NCBI GenBank assembly: GCA_002255065.1
Contig: NJEF01000069.1
Coordinates: 1-5,802, forward strand
Direction: 5' to 3'
DNA length: 5,802 nucleotides
Origin: Desulfurococcales archaeon ex4484_204
GTDB lineage: Archaea > Thermoproteota > Thermoprotei_A > Sulfolobales > NBVN01
The position numbers and the translations under genes are program-made. Each line of letters starts with the position of its first letter. Within the stretch, counting starts at the first letter, position 1. Shown in pieces: positions 1 through 5,012 of the stretch. Below the pieces are notes generated by a model. That model did no database searches, was not told the origin of the DNA, and saw only the letters and a list, made by a program, of their open reading frames with translations.

Positions 1-106
1 ATGGGGCGGTGTGTAGGGCGGCATCGGCATAGCGGGGTTACTGGCCCCGCCTTACGCCCTCGGTTACGGGAGGCGGCGACCCTCCCAGCCCTTCCCGCGC
101 ACCGCC
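1..106 (-). ncRNA. Signal recognition particle (7S) RNA, 5' Alu-domain part, truncated by window edge
   Basis: No homology search was possible; the call rests on a fold read by eye. From 106 leftward the minus strand gives a 5' arm (helix 1), then GGCU at 90-87, a hairpin GGGAGG/CCUCCC (86-81 with 73-68) with loop GUCGCCG, a GUAACC turn (67-62), a GGCG segment at 58-55, and GGCC at 46-43 that closes on GGCU. This is the helix 2 - helix 3 - U-turn - helix 4 - helix 2 order of archaeal SRP RNA. The helix 3 loop CGCC (78-75) is complementary to GGCG, as expected for the loop-loop contact of the Alu fold. G+C is about 73%. The full RNA is usually about 300 bases, so the helix 8 SRP54/SRP19-binding part lies outside. 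It would scaffold cytosolic SRP for co-translational targeting. Alternative: another structured, GC-rich RNA. Confidence 0.6.
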
Positions 107-108
107 AA

Positions 109-130
109 TTACTCCTAAATTAGGGAGTAA
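109..130. promoter_or_regulatory. Near-palindrome inside the SRP-like RNA promoter
   Basis: TTACTCC (109-115) and GGAGTAA (124-130) are perfect inverted copies. The centre CTAAATTAG (115-123) is itself a dyad, offset by one base. The element fills the space between the inferred start (106) and the TATA box, and its outer arm overlaps the TATA box. It could bind a symmetric regulator or be a structural promoter element; no factor can be named. Confidence 0.35.
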
Positions 131-135
131 ATAAG
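128..135 (-). promoter_or_regulatory. TATA box for the SRP-like RNA
   Basis: On the minus strand the sequence reads CTTATTTA, a good archaeal TATA-like element. Its centre is about 26 bases from position 106, where the GGCGGUG 5' arm of the RNA begins. This spacing is the main support both for the transcription start and for the minus strand as the RNA strand. Confidence 0.55.
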
Positions 136-160
136 CTATAGGCTGTAAGTGGTGGAGTTT

Positions 161-177
161 TAGAGTATGAGACTCTA
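161..177. other. Small inverted repeat between hsp20 stop and the RNA promoter
   Basis: TAGAGT (161-166) and ACTCTA (172-177) form a perfect 6-bp stem with a 5-base loop, starting 11 bases past the hsp20 stop codon. There is no T-run after it on the minus strand, so it is not a convincing terminator. It might cap the 3' end of the hsp20 transcript or be chance. Confidence 0.2.
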
Positions 178-187
178 CGTGCTTACC

Positions 188-526
188 TTAATCCTTTACA
201 AGAATTATCTGTGCAACGCCGTTCTTCACCTTGACCGTGAAGTTGCTGCCCCTAACCTTAGATGGTAGCTCAACCCTCTTCCTTATCTGCCTCCCCTTAT
301 ACTTAAGAACTATATCGACAGTTCTTGAGCGCACCCTCTCAACCCTTACGTCCCTCTCCCTCGAACCGCTTGCCTCCATGAGTATCTTAACCCTGCTGCC
401 CTCATCCCTCACCTCAATCATGGGCTCAGACACGAAGTACCTAAAGAGGCTATAGTTGTCGTCGAAGCCTTCCCAGAACTCGTTTCCCCCTATGCGGTCC
501 TTATCCCTGGCAGGCTTCCTATTCAT
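188..526 (-). CDS. Hsp20/alpha-crystallin family small heat shock protein
   Basis: A 112-residue cytosolic chaperone-like protein. Residues 1-33 are a polar, aromatic-containing N-terminal arm. Residues 34-112 form an alpha-crystallin domain: EPMIEVRDEGSRVKI at the first strands, KRVELPSKV (84-91) matching the family's x-x-V-x-L-P motif, and the late VKNGVAQIILVK strand (100-111) matching the F/Y-K-N-G-V-L-x-V signature. The usual first motif ELPG is replaced by MEASG (50-54). The protein stops right after the last strand, so it lacks the C-terminal I-x-I/V tail that ties sHSP dimers into larger oligomers; it may stay small or act as an Hsp20/CS-like adaptor. Start: ATG at 526 with GGGG six bases upstream and a TATA box giving a leader of about 8 bases. 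Downstream on the same strand lies the SRP-like RNA with its own promoter. Confidence 0.85.
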   Translation of the reverse strand: MNRKPARDKDRIGGNEFWEGFDDNYSLFRYFVSEPMIEVRDEGSRVKILMEASGSRERDVRVERVRSRTVDIVLKYKGRQIRKRVELPSKVRGSNFTVKVKNGVAQIILVKD

Positions 527-556
527 TATTTCCCCAACTCCCCTTCTCTAAAGCAC

Positions 557-570
557 ATAAAAACCTTTAC
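557..570 (-). promoter_or_regulatory. BRE/TATA core promoter of hsp20
   Basis: The minus strand reads GTAAAGG (570-564) then TTTTTAT (563-557), a purine-rich BRE followed by a TATA box. A start about 26 bases on falls near 534, eight bases before the hsp20 ATG, fitting a near-leaderless archaeal mRNA. Confidence 0.5.
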
Positions 571-614
571 TTTCATAAGGGGGTGAGACTCCTTAGCAAT
601 CCCCCTTAAAGTAA
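567..614. promoter_or_regulatory. Interrupted 14-bp inverted repeat upstream of hsp20
   Basis: The left arm has TTACTTT (567-573), a 3-base interruption (CAT), then AAGGGGG (577-583). The right arm has CCCCCTT (601-607) directly followed by AAAGTAA (608-614). All 14 positions pair; the arms are separated by 17 bases. The left arm overlaps the BRE of the hsp20 promoter. It could be an operator for a heat or stress regulator, or a transcribed hairpin. No flanking direct repeats were seen, so a tiny transposon remnant is less likely. Confidence 0.45.
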
Positions 615-678
615 TATTGCGGTTAAACCAAGCCTAAAATCAATGTAATACTAGGTACTTTCACCCTCTACAACTAAG

Positions 679-687
679 TAAAAATTT
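679..687 (+). promoter_or_regulatory. TATA box of the phosphatase gene
   Basis: TAAAAATTT lies about 26 bases before position 709, predicting a leader of about 10 bases to the GTG at 719. The element covers an in-frame TTG at 686, which argues that the longer reading from that TTG is not used. A weaker alternative TATA (CTAAAAT near 634) would give a longer leader. Confidence 0.4.
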
Positions 688-698
688 GCTTCAAGCAA
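686..698. promoter_or_regulatory. Perfect 13-base dyad just downstream of the TATA box
   Basis: TTGCTT (686-691), one central C, and AAGCAA (693-698) are perfect inverted arms. The site lies between the TATA box and the inferred transcription start of the phosphatase gene, a common location for archaeal repressor operators that block polymerase recruitment. The binding factor is unknown and chance is possible for a site of this size. Confidence 0.35.
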
Positions 699-707
699 CT
701 AAACTAC

Positions 708-711
708 GGTG
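708..711 (+). promoter_or_regulatory. Ribosome binding site supporting the GTG start at 719
   Basis: GGTG, complementary to the archaeal 16S 3' end (CACC), sits seven bases before the GTG at 719. The upstream in-frame TTG at 686 has no such site, so this motif decides the start. It lies at the inferred 5' end of the mRNA (about 709), so it may be only partly present in the transcript. Confidence 0.35.
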
Positions 712-718
712 TGTAGGC

Positions 719-1549
719 GTGGACCTCGCAACGGCTTTAAGGTCGGCGGTTAAGGAGGTCCTGCAATACCTTAGAGGTAGTAGCGTTAGAACAGATGTTC
801 TAGGTAGTAGCTACTTCGGCGACGTTACCAGGGTGTTTGACAGGGTGGCTGAGGAGCTGATAGTATCCAGCCTTATCAAGAGGTTGGGGAGAAAACTCCT
901 CATAGTTAGTGAGGAGATGGGTGTTAAAGCTGTGGGTGAACCCGAGTACATAGCTGTAATCGACCCTGTTGATGGTAGCACGAACTACGAGGCGGGGATT
1001 CCATGGTCCTCAGTATCAATAGCTATAGCGCCCTATAACGATAAAGCGGTAATCAAGGACGTGCAGGCAGCAATAGTAGCTGAAGTGTTTAGAGATAGAG
1101 TCTACGAGTTCAGTGAGGAGAGTGGTGTGAAAGTAAATGGTTTAAGGCCCTCAAGACCTAGCAAACCACTAGAGGTATTACTAGGGTATTTCGAGACACC
1201 TGAAGCTTACTCCATAATCCCTGGGTATTGGGGGGTGAGGGGTGGTAGAGTAGCTCTAAGGTCTCTTGGATGCGTATCCCTAGACATAATCTACGTCGCC
1301 CTGGGGAGGGCTGAAGGCTTTGCTGACCTAAGGGCGAAGATAAGGAACGTTGACGTGGCAGCTTCAATAGCGATAGCTGAGGAGCTGGGCGCTAAGTCAA
1401 TACTATGCAACGGCGTACCGGCTTCTGAGGTAACTATTAAGAACCTAGTTAAGATCGACTGCTTACTGGTAGGGTTCAACGAATATTACCTAGGTAGACT
1501 GGTTAAGGCGTTTAAGCTCAGGAGGTCTTTAAGCGCCCACTCTCAATGA
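719..1549 (+). CDS. Inositol monophosphatase / fructose-1,6-bisphosphatase family protein
   Basis: A 276-residue cytosolic Mg2+-dependent sugar or inositol phosphate phosphatase, close to the usual family length of about 250-280. Visible signatures: the helix DVTRVFDRVAEEL, the metal-binding SEE (residues 64-66), the core DPVDGST (82-88) holding the metal-binding Asp residues and the catalytic loop, LGCVSLDIIYVALGRAEGF near the middle of the second domain, and NVDVAAS with Asp212, the third metal ligand, where many homologues have W-D-x-A-A-G. Archaeal members often hydrolyse both inositol-1-phosphate and fructose-1,6-bisphosphate (type IV FBPase). Crenarchaea commonly have a separate FBP aldolase/phosphatase for gluconeogenesis, so inositol phospholipid supply is an equally good guess. 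An in-frame TTG at 686 would add 11 residues but lies in the TATA box. The 3' end overlaps the convergent gene by 32 bases. Confidence 0.88.
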   Translation: MDLATALRSAVKEVLQYLRGSSVRTDVLGSSYFGDVTRVFDRVAEELIVSSLIKRLGRKLLIVSEEMGVKAVGEPEYIAVIDPVDGSTNYEAGIPWSSVSIAIAPYNDKAVIKDVQAAIVAEVFRDRVYEFSEESGVKVNGLRPSRPSKPLEVLLGYFETPEAYSIIPGYWGVRGGRVALRSLGCVSLDIIYVALGRAEGFADLRAKIRNVDVAASIAIAEELGAKSILCNGVPASEVTIKNLVKIDCLLVGFNEYYLGRLVKAFKLRRSLSAHSQ

Positions 1550-2246
1550 GCTTATTAAAGGCTTCCTCGAAGCTCTCGCTACTTAACAGCTGGTACTTAA
1601 GGTAAACACCGGTTCTTCCATATCTGTCCCTCCTAGTCAGGACGTTCACCCTCTCAACCACCGTCTCTATGCTAACACTCACTACCTTAGCTACGTAGTG
1701 TTCGTACCCCACTACCGGGGCTTCTATGTGGCCCTTCTCCGTAGGAATGATTAACACTAAGGACTTACTCACCCCGGGAACCCTTACATCCCTCACTAAC
1801 TCCTCATAGTTAACCATGCCACCAAACCTATAGAACTCCCACTCCCTCGGTGATAGATCGCTGAGAGGGAAGGAAACAGTCCTTAGCCCTGAGGGGTCCA
1901 CTTCTATATATGCCTTAGGTGTTGAGGCAGGTGTTGCCTGTATAATAAACCTGTTAAGGGCCTGGATTCCGTGGTTTTCAAGGCATAGCTCCACCAGGAA
2001 TGCCTGGACCCTGTAGGGGATGACGATGTCTACATCGCTCTTACTATTAACATCCCCCCTAGCCAGGGATCCGTGTGTTATCGGTTCTAAGCCGCAGGAC
2101 TTCAAAGCCTTCATTAACCTGCTGGCATCTCGTCTTAGCCTCCTAAGGATCTCCCACCTAGTAGCACTATACGTCACCTCCCTAAACTCGGGGATCCTAG
2201 CAACCTTATGCCTCGGCGTCCTCGCTACTAGATCCCTGTCCCACAC
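1518..2246 (-). CDS. Nucleotidyltransferase-fold protein (archaeal, COG1665-like)
   Basis: A 242-residue predicted soluble protein. The polymerase-beta-type nucleotidyltransferase core is clear: HGSLARGD (58-65) is the G-S-x-x-R-G-D motif and DVD (71-73) carries the first two metal-binding Asp residues; the third carboxylate is probably Glu115 or Asp117 in AYIEVD. The N-terminal part (RHKVARIPEFREVTYSATRW) and overall length resemble, from memory, an archaeal family of predicted nucleotidyltransferases of unknown substrate. Toxin-antitoxin MNT antitoxins are shorter (about 100-140 residues) and would sit beside a HEPN gene, which is absent. Start is GTG at 2246, five bases after the stop of the upstream RNA methyltransferase gene, with a GAGGT-type site inside that stop region, indicating an operon and likely translational coupling. 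An RNA-related job is therefore a reasonable inference. Confidence 0.8.
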   Translation of the reverse strand: MWDRDLVARTPRHKVARIPEFREVTYSATRWEILRRLRRDASRLMKALKSCGLEPITHGSLARGDVNSKSDVDIVIPYRVQAFLVELCLENHGIQALNRFIIQATPASTPKAYIEVDPSGLRTVSFPLSDLSPREWEFYRFGGMVNYEELVRDVRVPGVSKSLVLIIPTEKGHIEAPVVGYEHYVAKVVSVSIETVVERVNVLTRRDRYGRTGVYLKYQLLSSESFEEAFNKLIESGRLKTS

Positions 2247-2251
2247 TCTAC

Positions 2252-3619
2252 CTAACCTCTAGGTACCTTCTCAATAAGGGCGTAAAAGAAGCCTATCGTT
2301 TCATGTCTATGGGGCCATGCCCTCATAACACCCTCTACGAAGCCAGGGTCGTAGGGCCCGTTAAACCCCACGATCCTGATCCTGCCTCTCTCCTTACTTA
2401 GGAGCCTAACTATAACGTCCTCGCACTCCTCCCTTAAGAGGGAGCACGTCGTGTACAGTACCCTACCTCCAGGCTTTACTAGCTTTAGAGCAGCTTTAAG
2501 GAGTTCGTACTGGATCTGAGCGAACTTCGGGACTTCATCCTTGTGCATTCTCCACCTAAGGTCGGGGTTCTTCATTAACGTTCCATCGGATGTGCAGGGA
2601 GCGTCGACTAGCACCTTATCGGCTACGCTACTACCTATTAGCTTAGGGGCCTTCCTCCCATCCTCAACGAAGATCTTCACTATACTTATGCCGGCCCTAC
2701 CTAGAAGCTCCTCCATCCTCCTAACACGGGATTTATCGATGTCAAAGGCGTAGATCACCCCTTTATTCCTCATCAACTCAGCCATGTGCTCCGTTTTACC
2801 TCCTGGTGCAGCGCATAGATCTACAACGGTCTCCCCAGGCTTAGGGTTAAGTATTAGGGATGCTAGGGCTGCAGCCTCTTCCTGAATAACTATCTTACCA
2901 TCCCTGAATAGCCTAGATCTATCGAAGTTGTAGGGTCCCTTAAACTTAATTACCGTGGGCACTACCTCAGATACCTTAACATCCTTACCCTCCCTCCTCA
3001 GCTCCTCAGCGACCTCACCCGCACCGCTCTTAAGGATGTTAACCCTTACACATATTAAGGGCTTCCTAAGCAGTGCCTTAAATAGCTCCTCAGCTTCGCT
3101 ACCTATGAGCTGGAGCATCCGCTTTATGTACCATGGGGGGAGCAGATATTTAAACATCAACTCCTCGTCCTTATTCTTAGGCTCCAACCTATACCCCTCC
3201 AGCCTATCCACGGCGTCCCAGAACCACGTGCCAGCGTATGGATGCGCTTTGCTGGATATGTAGGCAGCAACCCTGTTCTTTACCTCTAAGGGGTTGCTGA
3301 ACCTAACACCGCCCTTACTAAAGAGTTTAAGCTCTATGAACACCCTTAAGGCAGCCCTTAAATGGGGGTCGAGCAGCGCTGGATTAACAACGCCTGTGAT
3401 GTCCTTTATAACCCTATCTATTACGCCCTCCCTAAGCATCACTCTGTAGAATATCGCTGATAACGGGGGGTCCTTCCTAGTACCTAAGACTCCATACTTC
3501 CTAAACGCATCCCTCTTAGCCTGCTGGCTCGGTTTAACGGACTCAGCCCTCAGGGTCGCCTCAATTAACGCAGCGATATCCCTCCACGTTAAGAGGACAG
3601 GTTGCTTACCCTTACGCAT
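2252..3619 (-). CDS. RsmB/NSUN-type RNA (cytosine-5) methyltransferase with NusB-like N-terminal domain
   Basis: A 455-residue SAM-dependent enzyme methylating C5 of cytosine in rRNA or tRNA. Residues about 10-130 are helical and resemble the NusB/RsmB N-terminal domain. Next comes LLPPWYIKRM and RKPLICVRVN, typical of the linker before the catalytic part. The Rossmann methyltransferase domain shows motif I DLCAAPGGKTEHMAE (267-281), the DIDKSRV acidic SAM-ribose strand, motif IV DAPCTSDGT (339-347) with Cys342, motif VI TTCSLLREE with the catalytic nucleophile Cys392, and a terminal RAWPHRHETIGFF block. Both cysteines of the RsmB/NSUN mechanism are intact. Target base cannot be read from sequence. 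Start: ATG at 3619 has GGTG five bases upstream; the preceding GTG at 3622 would add one residue but leaves a 2-base spacer. It heads a two-gene operon with the nucleotidyltransferase gene. Confidence 0.93.
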   Translation of the reverse strand: MRKGKQPVLLTWRDIAALIEATLRAESVKPSQQAKRDAFRKYGVLGTRKDPPLSAIFYRVMLREGVIDRVIKDITGVVNPALLDPHLRAALRVFIELKLFSKGGVRFSNPLEVKNRVAAYISSKAHPYAGTWFWDAVDRLEGYRLEPKNKDEELMFKYLLPPWYIKRMLQLIGSEAEELFKALLRKPLICVRVNILKSGAGEVAEELRREGKDVKVSEVVPTVIKFKGPYNFDRSRLFRDGKIVIQEEAAALASLILNPKPGETVVDLCAAPGGKTEHMAELMRNKGVIYAFDIDKSRVRRMEELLGRAGISIVKIFVEDGRKAPKLIGSSVADKVLVDAPCTSDGTLMKNPDLRWRMHKDEVPKFAQIQYELLKAALKLVKPGGRVLYTTCSLLREECEDVIVRLLSKERGRIRIVGFNGPYDPGFVEGVMRAWPHRHETIGFFYALIEKVPRG

Positions 3620-3623
3620 CACT

Positions 3624-3627
3624 GCAC
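3624..3627 (-). promoter_or_regulatory. Ribosome binding site for the RNA methyltransferase
   Basis: On the minus strand GGTG is followed by CAGTG and then ATG at 3619, a five-base spacing. It favours that ATG over the adjacent in-frame GTG at 3622. The TATA box predicts a start near 3625, so the leader is very short. Confidence 0.35.
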
Positions 3628-3641
3628 CTTACACATATACT

Positions 3642-3679
3642 CTCACTAATTTTAAGGGGTTAGGCAACGCTTTAGTGAG
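3642..3679. promoter_or_regulatory. 8-bp inverted repeat framing the divergent promoter
   Basis: CTCACTAA (3642-3649) and TTAGTGAG (3672-3679) are perfect inverted copies with centres 30 bases apart, near three helical turns. The TATA-like element lies at the left arm and the predicted plus-strand start lies in the right arm. A dimeric or tetrameric regulator binding here could control both transcription units. Confidence 0.35.
3646..3656. promoter_or_regulatory. Shared AT-rich TATA-like element of a divergent promoter
   Basis: The minus strand reads CTTAAAATTAG and the plus strand CTAATTTTAAG; both contain an acceptable TATA-like core. About 26 bases leftward is 3625, just before the methyltransferase ATG (3619). 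About 26 bases rightward is 3677, just before the glycosyltransferase ATG (3684). One element could therefore serve both genes, giving near-leaderless transcripts each way. Confidence 0.4.
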
Positions 3680-3683
3680 TGGC

Positions 3684-5012
3684 ATGGTTTCAGCAGCGCT
3701 AGCACGGAAAATCGCTGAGCGTTTAAAGAGGTATGCACCCCTATTAATCCTCATAGTAGGAACTGCGTTAAGACTATCGGTAGCGCCTTACTCCTCGGGG
3801 TCCGACATACCTCAGTTCGCGGGCTTCGCAGGCACCTTCCTAAGGCATGGGCTGTGCTTCTACGAGTACGCAGGCTCTTCAAGCTTTAGGACTGAGGGGT
3901 GGCCATACTCCTGGCCATATCCCTACGGCCCTGTGTGGGTAGTGCTTACATCCATACTACTGCTAATCGTTGGGGACGGCAACCTAGTTAAGTGCTTCTG
4001 GAGGGGTGGGACGTACTACGTCTACGTATCCATAAAGTGGGTTACCGCTGTTAAGACAGTGCTCATAGCTGCAGACGTAGTGCTAGCATACCTACTGTAC
4101 AGGTATGTAAGGAGGAAGTACGGCAGGTCGTGGGGGACCCTCTCACTAATACTGTACTACTTAAACCCCATGACGATCTACGTAACGTCTATATACGGGA
4201 TGTTCGACCAGCTGGCCCTACTATTCCTTGTAGCGGCAATGCTAAGCTTTCTTAGCGGTAAGTATGTTAAGGTGGGTTTGCTTACATCGCTCGCCCTGCT
4301 AACTAAGCAGACGTTGCTCGCACCTGCTGTAGCGCTAATAGCGTGTACTAGGGGTAAGAGGGCCCTAACCGTGCTTACAGCCCTCGCAGCTAGTGCTCTA
4401 GCCCTCCTACCGTTCTTAGCAGCGTGCCCCCATACTGTGGAGAGAATAATGAGTATATTGTTAAGCACGTCGAGGCCGGGGTATACAGAGCCCCTAGTCT
4501 ACAGCTTCAACGGGTTCTCATCCCTAGCAACGTATCTCCACTCTAGGCAGGGTATGAGCTTAAGCTGGGTTATGAGCTACTGGTACCTCCCGTTCATAGC
4601 TCTATTCCTCCCCCTCATCTATAGGGCAGCTAGGTCTAGCCTAAGTGTAGATAGCGCCGTGATGCTGTCATACGCGGTGTTCGTAGCAACCTACTGGAGG
4701 GTTAACGCCCAGTACATGCTGCCGTTAGTAGGGCTTACAGCGCTGGCCCTCCCTAGAGCTAGTAGGGTGGGTAGGGCCCTCCTCCTGCTACTTAACGGGA
4801 TGGTAGCGCTGTGGCCCGTATCGTTCCCTATAAGCTGGTGGTTCCATGTCCACATAGAGCATCCCAATACCATGATCTGGAGGGTCCTAGATACCTTTAA
4901 CCTCATGATATTCGATGAGCTGTACTACGTGGTCTACTCGCTAGTGCTGACGGTGTTGCTCTATGTAACAGCAATATACTTCCTAGTAGTTAAGAGAAGT
5001 GGAGTGGTCTGA
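3684..5012 (+). CDS. Polytopic membrane protein, GT-C superfamily glycosyltransferase (ALG/PIG-M/GT87-like)
   Basis: A 442-residue integral membrane protein with roughly 11-12 hydrophobic segments, the first at about residues 17-34. GT-C enzymes move a sugar from a polyprenyl-phosphate donor to a lipid or glycan at the outer membrane face. Supporting features: an acidic first loop (SGSDIPQF, Asp41) where the catalytic Asp usually lies, an aromatic/Pro loop (WPYSWPYPYGPVW, 73-85), NPMTIYVTSIYGMFDQLALLF (161-181) like the G-x-F-D block of mannosyl- and glucosyltransferases, the following GLLTSLALLTKQ stretch, and NAQYMLPLV (341-349) like the late Q-Y-x-x-P motif. Donor and acceptor are unknown; a role in N-glycan, S-layer or glycolipid synthesis is inferred. 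ATG at 3684 is preferred because the TATA box places transcription start near 3677; GTG at 3675 would add three residues. It abuts the radical SAM gene downstream. Confidence 0.75.
   Translation: MVSAALARKIAERLKRYAPLLILIVGTALRLSVAPYSSGSDIPQFAGFAGTFLRHGLCFYEYAGSSSFRTEGWPYSWPYPYGPVWVVLTSILLLIVGDGNLVKCFWRGGTYYVYVSIKWVTAVKTVLIAADVVLAYLLYRYVRRKYGRSWGTLSLILYYLNPMTIYVTSIYGMFDQLALLFLVAAMLSFLSGKYVKVGLLTSLALLTKQTLLAPAVALIACTRGKRALTVLTALAASALALLPFLAACPHTVERIMSILLSTSRPGYTEPLVYSFNGFSSLATYLHSRQGMSLSWVMSYWYLPFIALFLPLIYRAARSSLSVDSAVMLSYAVFVATYWRVNAQYMLPLVGLTALALPRASRVGRALLLLLNGMVALWPVSFPISWWFHVHIEHPNTMIWRVLDTFNLMIFDELYYVVYSLVLTVLLYVTAIYFLVVKRSGVV
5001..5004 (+). promoter_or_regulatory. Ribosome binding site for the radical SAM gene, inside the preceding gene
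   Basis: GGAG lies in the last codons of the glycosyltransferase gene, eight bases before the GTG at 5013, which immediately follows the TGA stop. This supports that start and translational coupling of the two genes. Confidence 0.45.

Noticed and set aside
1..106. tRNA, 5S rRNA or RNase P RNA as the identity of the GC-rich left end
   Set aside because: No T-loop GGTTCGAATCC-like block, no 5S CGAAC motif and no RNase P GAGGAAAGTCC core on either strand; the SRP Alu order fits better.
161..177. Terminator of hsp20
   Set aside because: A 6-bp stem without a following T-run on the minus strand is too weak to call a terminator.
231..455. Open reading frame on the plus strand opposite hsp20
   Set aside because: Low-complexity Ser/Leu/Thr-rich translation typical of an antisense shadow; the minus strand encodes a clear alpha-crystallin domain.
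707..717. The 11-mer CGGTGTGTAGG, also present at 7-17
   Set aside because: A few shared 11-mers are expected by chance in a window of this size, and the flanks do not match; no repeat family or attachment site is supported.
527..718. A small gene or miniature transposon in the intergenic region
   Set aside because: No open frame with a start and ribosome site was found, and the inverted repeat at 567-614 has no flanking target duplication.
1518..2246. MNT-HEPN toxin-antitoxin system
   Set aside because: The nucleotidyltransferase is about 240 residues rather than a minimal domain, and no HEPN protein is next to it.
2955..3263. Plus-strand open frame of about 100 codons opposite the RNA methyltransferase
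   Set aside because: Ser/Leu-rich antisense shadow with no motif; the opposite strand is conserved methyltransferase sequence.
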